Part shown: in pieces, positions 34,664 to 46,128 of the stretch
How the letters are laid out: each line of letters starts with the position of its first letter
Position numbering within the stretch: the first letter of the stretch is position 1
DNA from: Pseudomonas shirazensis
Lineage (GTDB): Bacteria > Pseudomonadota > Gammaproteobacteria > Pseudomonadales > Pseudomonadaceae
Length of the DNA stretch: 64,000 nt
Direction of reading: 5' to 3'
Assembly (NCBI RefSeq): GCF_014268785.2
Contig: NZ_JABWRD020000001.1
Coordinates: 571,001-635,000 of the forward strand
Notes under the pieces: model-generated
The model's input: the letters and a program-made list of their open reading frames with translations, nothing else
Databases searched by the model: none
Told to the model about the DNA's origin: nothing
Program-made: the position numbers and the translations under genes

Positions 34664-36007
34664 TTACTTGTCAGAAGAAATCGGCTGCTTCAACAGCAAC
34701 AGGTAAGCCATGGCGGCGACCGCTGCGACGACGGCGCTGATGAGGAATGCCGAGGCGAACGAGCCCGATTGCTGAATGCTGAAGCCGGTGACGATCGGTG
34801 CCACTGATCCTGCCAGGTAGCCGCCGAAGTTCTGAATGGAGCCGAATGACGCGACCTGGCGGCTGTCGACGATGGTGTTGGCGATCATCCAGGCGGTGGA
34901 GCTGGCCATGTTGATGCTGAACAAGGCGCAGCAGAGCAGGGCCAGGCTGAGCACAATGCCGCTGCCAAAGGCCAGGGGCACGGTGAACGCCGCTGCGGCC
35001 AGCAACGCGCTGACGACCACCCGTTTGCGACTGCCCAGCACCGTGCCGCCTTTTTTCACCAGGCGGTCGCAGAGCCGGCCGGCGACGATGGTGCCCAGGG
35101 CGCCGAACACGTAAGCCAGTGACACCACCCAGGCGGTCTGATACAGGCCTAGACCGTGCTCGCGCTCGAAGTAGCCGGGCAGCCAGGTCAGGTGCAGCCA
35201 AAGCATGTAGATCACGCCCATGAAGCCCAGCACTGCGCCCCAGGTGCTCTTGTGGCGGAACAGTTCAGCCCAGGCGCTCAGCTGGGATTTCAAACTTGGC
35301 TTTGGCGCCACGTTGGCCTGTTGCTGAGTCTGCGACGCCAGCAGGCGCTCGCGTTCTTCGGCAGGCAATTCGGCCAGGTAACGCTCCTTGCTCTTGTAGA
35401 ACGCGAACCAGCACAGCGCGATGACGATGCCGAACACGCCGGTAGCGATGAACATCCCGCGCCAGCCCCAGTTGATCATCAGCAGGGTCAGCAGTGGCGG
35501 GGCGATGCACGGGCCGATGCAGGTCGAGGACAGCACGATGCCGGTGGGCGTCCCGCGTTTTTCTGCCTCGAACCATTCCGCCAGGGCCTTGGCCGCCGAG
35601 GGGAACATCGGCGCTTCGCCGATCCCCAGCGCGATGCGCAGGCCGATGAATGCCGAGAAGCTGTTGATCAGGCCCGAGGCGGTCTGCGCCACCGACCAGC
35701 CCAACAGGGCGGCGCCGAGCGAGAGTTTGCTGCCCAGGCGATCGATGATCACCCCCAGCGGCAGTTGCGAGAAGGCATAGGCCAGGGAAAACGCCGACAG
35801 CAGAATGCCCATCTGCGAAGGCGTGATGGCCATGTCGCGCTGGATCGAGGTGTTGGCAATCGACAGAGCGCTGCGGTCGACATAGTTGATGATGCCGATT
35901 ACCAGCAGCAGGCTGACAGTGATGAACTGGTATTTCTTGAACGGGTTTCGGCTGGCTACCGTATCCGCAGTGCGGTCAAGCTCGGCTTGCGCATATTTAC
36001 TGGTCAT
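34664..36007 (-). CDS. MFS transporter, anion:cation symporter (ACS) family
   Basis: 447 residues and 12 spans. Seen are INYVDRSALSIANTSIQRDM in the first span region (typical of sugar-acid and aromatic-acid ACS carriers), the loop motif GVIIDRLGSKLSL and a cytoplasmic mid-loop (YLAELPAEERERLLASQ). It should import an organic anion by proton symport. Its place between the alcohol and aldehyde dehydrogenase genes points to a hydroxy-acid substrate (inference). Confidence 0.88.
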   Translation of the reverse strand: MTSKYAQAELDRTADTVASRNPFKKYQFITVSLLLVIGIINYVDRSALSIANTSIQRDMAITPSQMGILLSAFSLAYAFSQLPLGVIIDRLGSKLSLGAALLGWSVAQTASGLINSFSAFIGLRIALGIGEAPMFPSAAKALAEWFEAEKRGTPTGIVLSSTCIGPCIAPPLLTLLMINWGWRGMFIATGVFGIVIALCWFAFYKSKERYLAELPAEERERLLASQTQQQANVAPKPSLKSQLSAWAELFRHKSTWGAVLGFMGVIYMLWLHLTWLPGYFEREHGLGLYQTAWVVSLAYVFGALGTIVAGRLCDRLVKKGGTVLGSRKRVVVSALLAAAAFTVPLAFGSGIVLSLALLCCALFSINMASSTAWMIANTIVDSRQVASFGSIQNFGGYLAGSVAPIVTGFSIQQSGSFASAFLISAVVAAVAAMAYLLLLKQPISSDK

Positions 36008-36052
36008 GGCTGTTCACTTTTATTGTTATTGGGATTCGCTGTTGGCTTGGGC

Positions 36053-37195
36053 TTACATGGACGCCTCGAGCATCCAGCGGTAGTCCTCGGCACTGGCTTC
36101 ACGCGGATTGGTGCGGTGGCTATGGTCGGCCAGGGCACCCTGGATGATGCCTGGGAACATCGCTTCGCTGACGCCCAGCTCACGCAGACCTGTCGGCAAG
36201 CCCAGGGCACGGGTCATGTCACGCAGGGCCGTTTCGATCTGGCTGTCGTCGGCCAGGCCCATGGCCTGGGCAATGCGCAGTGTCTTCTGTTCAGCGGTCA
36301 TCGTCGCCGCCTGACGATTGAAGGTAATCACCGCCGGCAAGAAGATCGCGTTGAGCGTGCCGTGGTGCAGGCGCGGATTGATGCCGCCCAGCGCGTGGCT
36401 CAGGCTATGCACACAGCCCAGGCCTTTCTGGAATGCCAGGGCGCCCTGCAGTGACGCGCTCATCATGTTAGTGCGCGCTTCGAGGTTGTGCGGGTCGGCG
36501 GTGGCGGCGCTGATGAAACGCCAGGCGCGCCATAGCCCGTCCAGGGCAATACCGTCAGCCGGCGGGTTGAACGCAGGTGCCATGAACGTCTCGAGGCAGT
36601 GCGCAATTGCGTCCATGCCGGTGGCAGCGGTCATTGCGGCGGGCAAACCTATGGTCAGCGCTGGGTCACAGATGGCCGACTTAGGGACTACATGCGGTGA
36701 GATCACGCCGACTTTGCGACCGTCATCGAGGATCAGGATGGCGCCGCGACCGACTTCGCTGCCGGTGCCAGCAGTGGTCGGTACCGCAATCACCGGCGCA
36801 GTGGCGGCGGTGATGTGGGCAAGGCCGCCTTCGATCACCGCAAAGCGCTTCAGCGGGCCCTCATGGCGGGCGCAGACGGCCACGCCTTTGGCCAGGTCGA
36901 TGGCCGAGCCGCCACCAATGGCGATAATGCCGTCGCAGTCACATTCGCGGAACATGGCGACCGCTTCGCGGACTGCGCTCTCGTTTGGGTTGGGTGGCGT
37001 GGCGTCGTAGATCGGCAAGGCCATGTCAGCGCCTTCGAAGGCGTCAAGCGCGCGGTCGACCAGCCCGGCGGCGCGTACACCGCGGTCGGTCACGATCAAA
37101 GGTCGGGTTATACCAATGCGCTGGCACTCGGCGGGCAGCAACGCAATCGCGCCGACCTCGAACTGGATTTGGGTGATGTAGTTGATCAAGGACAT
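36053..37195 (-). CDS. Iron-containing alcohol dehydrogenase
   Basis: A 380-residue group III alcohol dehydrogenase. The NAD motif is GGGSAIDLAKG (about 93-103). Metal-ligand regions are ICDPALTIGLPAAMTAATGMDAIAHCLE and GLGCVHSLSHALGG with HHGTLNA. Close family members oxidise 4-hydroxybutyrate or similar omega-hydroxy acids. It is first in the operon and divergent from a LysR gene. AGGAG precedes the start at 37195. Confidence 0.9.
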   Translation of the reverse strand: MSLINYITQIQFEVGAIALLPAECQRIGITRPLIVTDRGVRAAGLVDRALDAFEGADMALPIYDATPPNPNESAVREAVAMFRECDCDGIIAIGGGSAIDLAKGVAVCARHEGPLKRFAVIEGGLAHITAATAPVIAVPTTAGTGSEVGRGAILILDDGRKVGVISPHVVPKSAICDPALTIGLPAAMTAATGMDAIAHCLETFMAPAFNPPADGIALDGLWRAWRFISAATADPHNLEARTNMMSASLQGALAFQKGLGCVHSLSHALGGINPRLHHGTLNAIFLPAVITFNRQAATMTAEQKTLRIAQAMGLADDSQIETALRDMTRALGLPTGLRELGVSEAMFPGIIQGALADHSHRTNPREASAEDYRWMLEASM

Positions 37196-37350
37196 GCGCT
37201 CTCCTGGAGCCTTTTAGCGTTGTTATTTTGGCCAATCTCAGGGCCGTCCTGGCGCACCGGGTGCGTCATCGTGCGGGGCCAGTATAGAAATCCGCAGACG
37301 GCTGTGGTACTGAGAACAATCCATACAGCTATAACCAGGACTCATAGCCA

Positions 37351-38292
37351 ATGACACCATCGTTGAACTCGATCATGTCCCGGCTGCACGCCAGGCATCT
37401 GCGCCTGTTGATAGAACTAGATGCGCACCGCTCGCTGCTCGGCGCGGCCGACAGCGTCGGGCTCACTCAACCCGGTGCGAGCAAAGCGTTGCAGGAGATC
37501 GAGACGACCTTTGGCACGCTGCTGTTCAGACGCACCAACCGTGGCCTGGAGCCGACCGCTGCCGGCCACTGTGCGATCAGATCCGCTCGGGTGATCCAGA
37601 CCGACCTGTCAAATCTGCGGCATGACCTCGATGCGATTTTGCGTGGAGTCGGCGGCAGGCTTGCCGTGGGTGCGATCATGGGCGCCGTGCCGCTGCTGAT
37701 GAAGGCGGTATCAGAACTCACGGCGATCCAGCCGGAAATGTCCTTCGAGATCGTTGAGGGCACCAGCCAGTTTCTGCTTAGCCAGATCGAGAGTGGCCGC
37801 CTGGACATGGCCGTGTGCCGAACCTCTGTCAGCAGCTCACCGCATTTGTTCGCCAGTGAGTTCGTCCAGCACGAGACACTTGCAGTGATCGCCAGCGTCG
37901 ATCATCCGCTCAAGGACGCCGCGACCTTGAGCCTTGAACAACTGGCCGAGAACCGCTGGATTGTCTACCGGGCGAACATGCCCATGCGCGTGCAACTGGA
38001 ACGTGAATTCCACGATGCCGGCCTGCGCTTCCCGCTGCACCTGGTGGAAACCACGTCGATTCTGGCGACGTTGTCGCTGTTGCAGAACCAGCCTGAATTC
38101 GTCGCGCTGGTGTCTATCGATGTGGCCCAGCAGTGTCTGCAGCATCACCGCATCTGCATTCTGCCGCTGGCGATCCAATCGGTGAGCGACCCGTATGAGC
38201 TGGTGACACGCCAGGCCAGTCAGGAAACGCCCGCCATGCAGCAGCTTCGCGGTTTGCTGCTTAGCGCGGCTGCTGGCGGCTCGGCGCGTTAA
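37351..38292 (+). CDS. LysR-family regulator of the dehydrogenase operon
   Basis: 313 residues. The helix-turn-helix spans about 15-65 (LLGAADSVGLTQPGASKALQEIETTFGTLLFRRTNRGLEPTAAG in outline), followed by a PBP-like effector domain. It is divergent from the alcohol dehydrogenase operon across 155 bp and most probably activates it in response to the substrate. The 3' end overlaps the opposing XRE gene by 4 bp. Confidence 0.9.
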   Translation: MTPSLNSIMSRLHARHLRLLIELDAHRSLLGAADSVGLTQPGASKALQEIETTFGTLLFRRTNRGLEPTAAGHCAIRSARVIQTDLSNLRHDLDAILRGVGGRLAVGAIMGAVPLLMKAVSELTAIQPEMSFEIVEGTSQFLLSQIESGRLDMAVCRTSVSSSPHLFASEFVQHETLAVIASVDHPLKDAATLSLEQLAENRWIVYRANMPMRVQLEREFHDAGLRFPLHLVETTSILATLSLLQNQPEFVALVSIDVAQQCLQHHRICILPLAIQSVSDPYELVTRQASQETPAMQQLRGLLLSAAAGGSAR

Positions 38293-39101
38293 TCAGCGAG
38301 CCAGTGCTCATACGCCGCCGTCATCCGCTGCCGAGTCTGCGCATCTGCCGGAATCAGATGCTCGATCCGTAGCGACTCCACGGTGATGTCCAGCGGCATG
38401 CCAAAGGTGGTGAAGGTTGACAGAAACCTCAGCTCACCCTCCGCTGTATTCACCCGCGTCAGCAGCACCGGCATGGCTGCGGGCGCGTGCAATTGAGCAG
38501 CAGGAGCCGGCAGCTCGCGTAGTAACTGCGCGAGCTCGGGACTAGCCACGGCCTCCCGCGATGCACGCTGCCAGGCGACTGCGCGAATCTCGTCGGCATT
38601 GGCCAGCCGATCACCCAACCCGCCGGGGCGCAGCAGTGTATCGAGCAAATTCAGCCGCGCAGTCGCCTCAGGCGCGATGCCGGCCATGGCAAACAGCAAG
38701 CCGGCACTGGCATTGGCCGCGGTGACATCCCAGTTGCTGGCGATGACGATGGCCGGCGCCGGGTTGTTCGCGTGCAGAATATGTTCGATAGCTTCGTGGA
38801 CCATCTTCAGCCCCGGCGCATCCAGCGGCGATGTGGCGTAGCGCGGGGCGTAGCCGGCGGCGACGAACAGCTGGTTGCACTGCTCCAGCGGTGCGGCCAG
38901 CGCCGAGAGCAGGGCATGCAGAGTGCTCGGGCTGGGTTTGGCACGGCCGGTTTCGACGCAGCTTAAGTGACGCTGCGAAACCCCGGCCAGCAGCGCCAGT
39001 TCGAGCTGGCTGAGACGCGCCTGCTGACGCAACTGGCGGACCTGCTGACCGGCAGAGGCGCTCGGGGCCGGTTGCTGGCGATGGAAAATTGGCTGGTTCA
39101 T
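38289..39101 (-). CDS. XRE-family regulator with MmyB-like ligand domain
   Basis: 270 residues. The XRE helix-turn-helix is at about 22-75 (QVRQLRQQARLSQLELALLAGVSQRHLSCVETGRAKPS in outline). The C-terminal part (about 95-265; NWDVTAANASAGLLFAMAG, LLTRVNTAEGELRFLSTFTTFGMPLDIT) matches the MmyB-type ligand-binding domain, thought to bind fatty-acid-like or small ligands. It is divergent from a small membrane protein gene with a palindrome between them. Confidence 0.85.
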   Translation of the reverse strand: MNQPIFHRQQPAPSASAGQQVRQLRQQARLSQLELALLAGVSQRHLSCVETGRAKPSPSTLHALLSALAAPLEQCNQLFVAAGYAPRYATSPLDAPGLKMVHEAIEHILHANNPAPAIVIASNWDVTAANASAGLLFAMAGIAPEATARLNLLDTLLRPGGLGDRLANADEIRAVAWQRASREAVASPELAQLLRELPAPAAQLHAPAAMPVLLTRVNTAEGELRFLSTFTTFGMPLDITVESLRIEHLIPADAQTRQRMTAAYEHWLAD

Positions 39102-39136
39102 ACGTCGACTCTGACCGTCCTTGGTGCCCTGTGTCC

Positions 39137-39153
39137 ATGACCTGTTAGGTCAT
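39137..39153. promoter_or_regulatory. Palindromic operator between XRE and membrane-protein genes
   Basis: ATGACCTGTTAGGTCAT is a 17-bp inverted repeat with 7-bp exact arms, midway between divergent starts. It is the obvious candidate target of the XRE protein. Confidence 0.7.
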
Positions 39154-39209
39154 TGAGAGCGCGCAACACTATCACTACTCTGCCGGCGAACCCTACCTAG
39201 GAGTGGCTG

Positions 39210-39524
39210 ATGACCCTGCGTTTGCTTGCCCTGACCTTGCTGGTGCCGTTTGCGGCGTATACCGGCTGGACCCTGATGAATGCCGAGCAGTCGCTTGTGG
39301 CGTTTGGTCTGGAGCTGATGGCTCGACCGGATACGGCCCAGGTCGTTATTGACCTCTACATGATGGCGGGCCTTGGCTGCTGCTGGATGATCAGCGATAA
39401 CCGCTCGCGTCGTGGATCATGGCCTGCGCTATTGCCTTACCTGCTGCTGACCGCTGTTTTCGTGTCATTGGGCCCGCTGCTCTATCTGGCCATTCGAGGG
39501 GTAGCTCGGCCGCGGCAAATGTGA
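39210..39524 (+). CDS. Small membrane protein, DUF2834-like
   Basis: 104 residues with three hydrophobic spans (LLALTLLVPFAAYTGWTLM; VIDLYMMAGLGCCWMI; LLPYLLLTAVFVSLGPLLYLAI) and GGAG before the ATG. The layout fits the DUF2834 family of unknown function. It is the only gene divergent from the XRE/MmyB regulator and probably its target. Confidence 0.7.
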   Translation: MTLRLLALTLLVPFAAYTGWTLMNAEQSLVAFGLELMARPDTAQVVIDLYMMAGLGCCWMISDNRSRRGSWPALLPYLLLTAVFVSLGPLLYLAIRGVARPRQM

Positions 39525-39580
39525 AGGCGCCATTGCTGCACCCGCTGGCCAATCGGCCCGCTGTGCAGCAATGGCTTTCA

Positions 39581-40876
39581 TCAAAACAGCTTGACGGTGT
39601 AGCTCAGAATCAACCGGTTCTCGTCAATATCGGTGCGGTAGTTCGAGCGCGCCATTACGTTGCGTACCCGTACTCCCAGCCCCGCCAGTGGTCCACTCTG
39701 CACCACATAGGCAAGGTCCAGGTCGCGTTCGCGGTCACGGCCCTCGAAGCCAAGACCAGTCTCCACGTCGCTGCCTTTGACGTAGCGCAGCGTCGAGGTC
39801 AGCCCGGGCAGCCCGAGGGCGACGAAGTTGTAGTCATGGCGCACCTGCCATGAACGCTCACCAGGTGCGGAAAACTCGTAGGTCGGCAGGGTGTTGCCCA
39901 TCGGGTTGGTGTTGGCGCCGACCTGGATGAAGCCGTCATCGCCGCCGATCTGCTGATAGCCGACATAGAAGGTGTGCCCGCCGGTCTTGGCCGAGAACAG
40001 GCTGAACAGTGCGTGGTTGTCGTAGTTGCCGGCGATCTTGCGGCCGTCTTCACGGGCGTCGAAATAGCCGGCGTTCACGCCGAGCGCCCAGGCACCAAGC
40101 GGTTCGGCGTGCTTGAGGCTGTAAAAGCGCTGTTGGTAGATGTCTTCCAGCTGTGCCTGCCAGACGCCGACGCTGGTGCGGTTGTCGTTGAAGGCATAGT
40201 CGGCGCCGACGTAGTTGAAGCGGTCGCTGGTAAAGCGTGCCAAGCGTGCCGGATTGATCGGGTCGTTGACCAGCGCGTACATGTCCTGACTATTGGAGGA
40301 GTCGCGCAGGCTGGTCGAGCGAAACTGCCCTGCGCTCAGGGTCAGCCCGGCAATCTCGCGCGACTCGAGCATGGCGCCTTGATAGGTCGGCGGCAACAGG
40401 CGCAGGTCACTGAACAGCAGGACGGGCAGGTTGGGCATCAACTCGCCGATTTTCAGCTCGGTCTGAGACAGCTTGAATTTGATCGCGGCGCCCATGCGGC
40501 TGTACTGGTCTGCCGACTCGCCGCTGTCGAGGCTGGGTAACAGGCCCGAGCGCGCATGCGCGGCGCTGCTGTCGAGCTTGAAGCCAAGCAGGCCGGTGAA
40601 ATCGAGACCGACGCCGACGCTGCCCTGGGTATAACCCGAGCTGGCATTGAGGATAAAGCCCTGGGCCCATTCCTGGGTTCGCGATTGCGTACTGGGGCCT
40701 TTGATGTCGGCGTAGTCACGGCTGAAAAAATAATTTCGTGCCTGCAGGGTGGCGCGGGCGCCTTCGATGAAACCGGCTTCTTCGGCGCTGGCTTCTGCAC
40801 AAAGGGCGGCCGCGAGGCAGCCGCCAGTGAGGCGTGCGGTGGTGCTGGCAAAACGCTGGGGCATCGGGCCGTGCAT
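39581..40876 (-). CDS. nicP: OprD-family porin of the nicotinate cluster
   Basis: 431 residues, signal peptide to about residue 32 ([11 protein letters not shown]), then an 18-strand-type OprD barrel: [11 protein letters not shown] near the start, [18 protein letters not shown], and a terminal ILSYTVKLF with C-terminal Phe. OprD porins pass small organic acids through the outer membrane. It is the last gene of the leftward nic operon after nicT. AGGAG precedes the start. Confidence 0.88.
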   Translation of the reverse strand: MHGPMPQRFASTTARLTGGCLAAALCAEASAEEAGFIEGARATLQARNYFFSRDYADIKGPSTQSRTQEWAQGFILNASSGYTQGSVGVGLDFTGLLGFKLDSSAAHARSGLLPSLDSGESADQYSRMGAAIKFKLSQTELKIGELMPNLPVLLFSDLRLLPPTYQGAMLESREIAGLTLSAGQFRSTSLRDSSNSQDMYALVNDPINPARLARFTSDRFNYVGADYAFNDNRTSVGVWQAQLEDIYQQRFYSLKHAEPLGAWALGVNAGYFDAREDGRKIAGNYDNHALFSLFSAKTGGHTFYVGYQQIGGDDGFIQVGANTNPMGNTLPTYEFSAPGERSWQVRHDYNFVALGLPGLTSTLRYVKGSDVETGLGFEGRDRERDLDLAYVVQSGPLAGLGVRVRNVMARSNYRTDIDENRLILSYTVKLF

Positions 40877-40958
40877 GGGAGTTACTCCTGAATTCGGGCA
40901 ACAGCAAGCCGCCGCGGTGGCCTTGGCCTATCCACGTCGGTTTGCGTTCAAAGGGGCA

Positions 40959-40982
40959 GCGAGCGGGCTATGTGCCGCTCGC
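40959..40982 (-). other. Stem-loop between nicT and nicP
   Basis: GCGAGCGG (40959-40966) and CCGCTCGC (40975-40982) form an 8-bp G+C-rich stem in the 133-bp gap between nicT and nicP. No T run follows on the transcribed strand. It may tune porin versus transporter mRNA levels. Confidence 0.4.
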
Positions 40983-41009
40983 GCTGCAGTCACGCCAGGC
41001 GTGTGTCCA

Positions 41010-42323
41010 TCAGCGATTGACCAGCTTGGCCGGCAGGGCAATCACCAGGAAGCAGCTGAGCAGCAGGCACACGGCAAAGGCCCAGAGCGCAGCATGTGAG
41101 TTGCCGGTGAGGTCGGTGACCACGCCCATCAGCGAGTTGCTGACCAGCCCGGCAATGTTCGCCAGCGAGCAGGCGAGGGCGAAGCCGGTGGCCGCAGCCG
41201 TGCCTTTGAGGAAGGTCGCCGGCAAACTGAAGAACACCGGCACGGCGCCGATGATCGCCGCTGAAGCGACCGCGAAGAGGAACACCGTCATCACCAGGTT
41301 GTCGCTGAACAGGGTGCTGCTGGCCATGGCGATGGCACCGATGATGAACGGTACGATGATGTGCCAGCGGCGCTCGCGGTGACGGTCCGAGCTGGCGCCG
41401 ATCATGAGCATGCCGACCAGCGCCGCCAGGCTCGGGATCGCCGTCAGCAAGCCGATGTGGAAGGTGTCGCTGACGCCTGCGTCGCGGATGAAGGTCGGCA
41501 TCCAGAAGCCCATGGCATAAGCGCTGAGCAGGATCGAAAAGTCGATACCGCCGAGCATCCACACCTTCAGGTTGAAGAACCCGTCGCGAAAGCTGTGCTT
41601 GCTGCCTTTGCCCTCGGCATCATCTGCCGCCAGATCTGCCGCCAGCTGCGCCTTGTCTTCGGCCGACAGCCACTTGGCTTGCTGGAAATTGTTAGGCAAT
41701 GCCCAGAACGTCAGGATGCCCAGCAGCACACTGGGGATGGCTTCAAGCAGGAACAGCCACTGCCAGCCATGCAGGCCCTGCACCTGGTCGAAGTTGCCCA
41801 TGATCCAGCCGGAGATCGGCCCGCCGATCACGCTCGACAGGGGCAGGCCGATCATGAACAGGGCGATGATCCGTCCACGCCGGTAGGTCGGGTACCACAT
41901 GGTCAGGTAGAACAGTACTCCCGGCAAAAAGCCTGCTTCAGCGGCGCCGAGCAGAAAGCGCAGGACGTAGAACTGGGTGGTGCTGGTGACGAACATCGTG
42001 CAGGCCGAGAGCAGGCCCCAGGTGATCATGATGCGGGCGATCCACAGTTTGGCGCCGACACGCTGCAGGATCAGGTTGCTGGGAACTTCGAAGATGATAT
42101 AGCCGACAAAGAACAAGCCTGCACCCAGGCCGTAGGCCGCGGTGCTGAATTGCAGGTCTTCAAGCATCTGCAGCTTGGCGAAGCCGACGTTGATGCGGTC
42201 CAGATATGCAGCGAGGTAGCAGAAACACAGGAAGGGGATGAGCCTCCATGTGATCCGGCGGTACAGTGCTTGGGGGCCATGATCAGTATCAGCATGGACC
42301 GTGGTTGCGTTCGCAATTGGCAT
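41010..42323 (-). CDS. nicT: MFS nicotinate transporter
   Basis: 437 residues, 12 spans, ACS family: ITWRLIPFLCFCYLAAYLDRINVGFAKLQML at the start and GFLPGVLFYLTMWYPTYRRGRIIALFM in outline. AGGAG precedes the ATG at 42323. It should import nicotinate by proton symport. A 208-bp gap separates it from nicF; TGACGC-N17-TATAGT on the minus strand (42398-42426) could be its own promoter. Confidence 0.88.
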   Translation of the reverse strand: MPIANATTVHADTDHGPQALYRRITWRLIPFLCFCYLAAYLDRINVGFAKLQMLEDLQFSTAAYGLGAGLFFVGYIIFEVPSNLILQRVGAKLWIARIMITWGLLSACTMFVTSTTQFYVLRFLLGAAEAGFLPGVLFYLTMWYPTYRRGRIIALFMIGLPLSSVIGGPISGWIMGNFDQVQGLHGWQWLFLLEAIPSVLLGILTFWALPNNFQQAKWLSAEDKAQLAADLAADDAEGKGSKHSFRDGFFNLKVWMLGGIDFSILLSAYAMGFWMPTFIRDAGVSDTFHIGLLTAIPSLAALVGMLMIGASSDRHRERRWHIIVPFIIGAIAMASSTLFSDNLVMTVFLFAVASAAIIGAVPVFFSLPATFLKGTAAATGFALACSLANIAGLVSNSLMGVVTDLTGNSHAALWAFAVCLLLSCFLVIALPAKLVNR

Positions 42324-42531
42324 TTCCTGTCTCCTGGCGGGCGACTTTGTGGTTGTTTTTCAAGCCAGCAGTTTTCGACGCTCCAGGCGCGCTGCGCACT
42401 ATACGCGGCAAGCGTGGACGGCGTCACAAGGCCCTTGTCTGCTCCTGCGGGGCGACCCCTGGACAGCAGGTGGTCATGGAACGGGCTTCCCGCACCGTTC
42501 CTTGATTGTTATGGGTACATCGCGCCTGGTA

Positions 42532-43173
42532 TTAACTGGCCAGGCGTTGCAACTGCTCGATAGCGTGCTGACGGCTGATCACATCGCCGTACTTGCTGTC
42601 GATGTCGAACAGGTTGGCTTCGTGCGGGTCGTTGTGCCGGTCACCAACGCACTCGCGCACCACGATGGTTCTGAACCCATGCTGCAGTGCATCCACCGCG
42701 CTGGCGCGGATGCAGCCGCTGGTGGAGCAGCCGGCCAGAACCACAGTGTCCACGCCTTGTGCATGCAGTAGTGAGGCCAGGCTGGTGCCGAAAAACGCAC
42801 TGGCGTATTGCTTGCTGATCACTGCTTCTTCTGCGCGTGGCAGCACCGCCGCACAAAATTCGGCGAGCGGGTTGCCTTCGACCATATCTTTCATCACCGG
42901 CGCCTTGCGCACCCACACGCCGCCATCGGCAAAATGCGGGGCCTGGTAGCGGATGTTAGTGTGGACCACTAACGTACCGCACTCGCGAGCCAGCGCCAGC
43001 AGGCCGGCGGCCTGCTCGACGGCGCTGACTACACCGGGCGCATACAGCGGCGCGCCGGGGGTGGTGTAGCCCTGCATGAAGTCGATCATCAGCAGGGCTG
43101 CCTTGCGGCCGAAGCCAATCCGCTGGCCCCAGACCCCTTGGTAGTTGTCGCTGGCGCTCTGTGTATCGCTCAT
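42532..43173 (-). CDS. nicF: Maleamate amidohydrolase
   Basis: A 213-residue isochorismatase-fold amidase that hydrolyses maleamate to maleate and ammonia. The catalytic Asp is in LLMIDFMQG (Asp31), the Lys in VISKQYASAF and the nucleophile Cys in GCSTSGCIRASAVDA. It follows nicE by 14 bp in the nicCDEF run. The product feeds NicE. Confidence 0.92.
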   Translation of the reverse strand: MSDTQSASDNYQGVWGQRIGFGRKAALLMIDFMQGYTTPGAPLYAPGVVSAVEQAAGLLALARECGTLVVHTNIRYQAPHFADGGVWVRKAPVMKDMVEGNPLAEFCAAVLPRAEEAVISKQYASAFFGTSLASLLHAQGVDTVVLAGCSTSGCIRASAVDALQHGFRTIVVRECVGDRHNDPHEANLFDIDSKYGDVISRQHAIEQLQRLAS

Positions 43174-43187
43174 GATTGCCTCCCGGT

Positions 43188-43940
43188 TCAGTAAGCGCCA
43201 GACAACAAGGCGCCAGCGCCGGGGACTACCGGCTCCAGGTCGAGTGCCTTGAGCATTGCGTAGGTGGTGGCGATGGCTGCGGTGACCACCGGCTTGCCGG
43301 TCAGCGCCTCGACCTTGGCCACTGCTGGCAGCGACTGCATCTGCACGCAGGCCGACAGCACCACCACATCGACGCCTTCCAGGTTCATGCCGGCAACTAT
43401 GCCTGGCAGGTTGGCCGGGTCGTGGCGGGCCACGGCGAGGTTGTCGGGGATCTCCAGTGCGCGCCAGTCCTGCACCTCGAAGCCTTCTTCGCGGATGTAG
43501 TTGACCACCAGTTCGGTCAGCGGCTTCATGTACGGAGCAACAATCGCAATGCGTTTGGCCTTCATCACATGCAGCGCATCCACCAGTGCGCCGGCGCTGG
43601 TGATCACTGGCGCCAGCGCGTCATTGTCGGCGGTGGCCTGTTGCAGGCGCTTCTCGGAGACGCGGTGATAGCCCAGGCCCATGGCCATGATCGCCACCAG
43701 GCAGGCATAGCCGAGCACGTCTACCCTGGCGTCGGAAAGCTCCAGTGCGCAGCGGTCGGACTCACCGTCCATGGCCGCCAGTTCTTCCTTTTTTACCTGC
43801 TTCATGCGCATGCGGCTGGAGTGGAAGGTGAAGCGCTCCGGGCGGATCGTCTGGCGGGCCAGCAGCATTGCCGGGATTTCGGTTTCCATGGTGGTGTTCG
43901 AACTCGGCACGATCTGGCCGATACGGTAGAGCTTGGTCAT
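43188..43940 (-). CDS. nicE: Maleate isomerase
   Basis: 250 residues from the ATG at 43940 (MTKLYRIGQIVPSSN); the longer frame overlaps nicD. It is an Asp/Glu-racemase-fold isomerase turning maleate into fumarate. The two catalytic cysteines expected for the family are seen as Cys80 in GYACLVAIM and in VVLSACVQMQSLP. It lies 13 bp after nicD. Confidence 0.92.
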   Translation of the reverse strand: MTKLYRIGQIVPSSNTTMETEIPAMLLARQTIRPERFTFHSSRMRMKQVKKEELAAMDGESDRCALELSDARVDVLGYACLVAIMAMGLGYHRVSEKRLQQATADNDALAPVITSAGALVDALHVMKAKRIAIVAPYMKPLTELVVNYIREEGFEVQDWRALEIPDNLAVARHDPANLPGIVAGMNLEGVDVVVLSACVQMQSLPAVAKVEALTGKPVVTAAIATTYAMLKALDLEPVVPGAGALLSGAY

Positions 43941-43953
43941 CGTGGGGGCTCCG

Positions 43954-45935
<1,982 letters not shown>

Positions 45936-45958
45936 TCAGCGACTGGGCCGCTCGACGT

Positions 45959-45987
45959 ATTTGAGTGTATACGCTTTAAAATTTCAA
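45959..45987 (-). promoter_or_regulatory. nicC promoter with NicR-type operator
   Basis: On the minus strand: TTGAAA (45987-45982), 17 bp, TCAAAT (45964-45959). The 12-mer AGCGTATACACT (45975-45964) fills the end of the spacer and the first base of the -10. The same element in the same register occurs at nicX. The 329-bp region between nicC and nicX holds these two promoters and nothing else I can recognise. Confidence 0.65.
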
Positions 45988-46128
45988 ATGGAATAGGTTT
46001 CTCGAAATATTTTATGGCGGCCTCGTGATCGCGCTTTATTCAGCTTCAGGTAACGTATTTCTTGGATATGTGTGGATAGGTAACGTTCGCTCTGACCACT
46101 TGCGCTCTCCCTCAAGATGAGTTTCTAT

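Noticed and set aside
42324..42531. Extra gene between nicF and nicT
   Set aside because: No frame with coding bias or ribosome site; at most a weak promoter for nicT.
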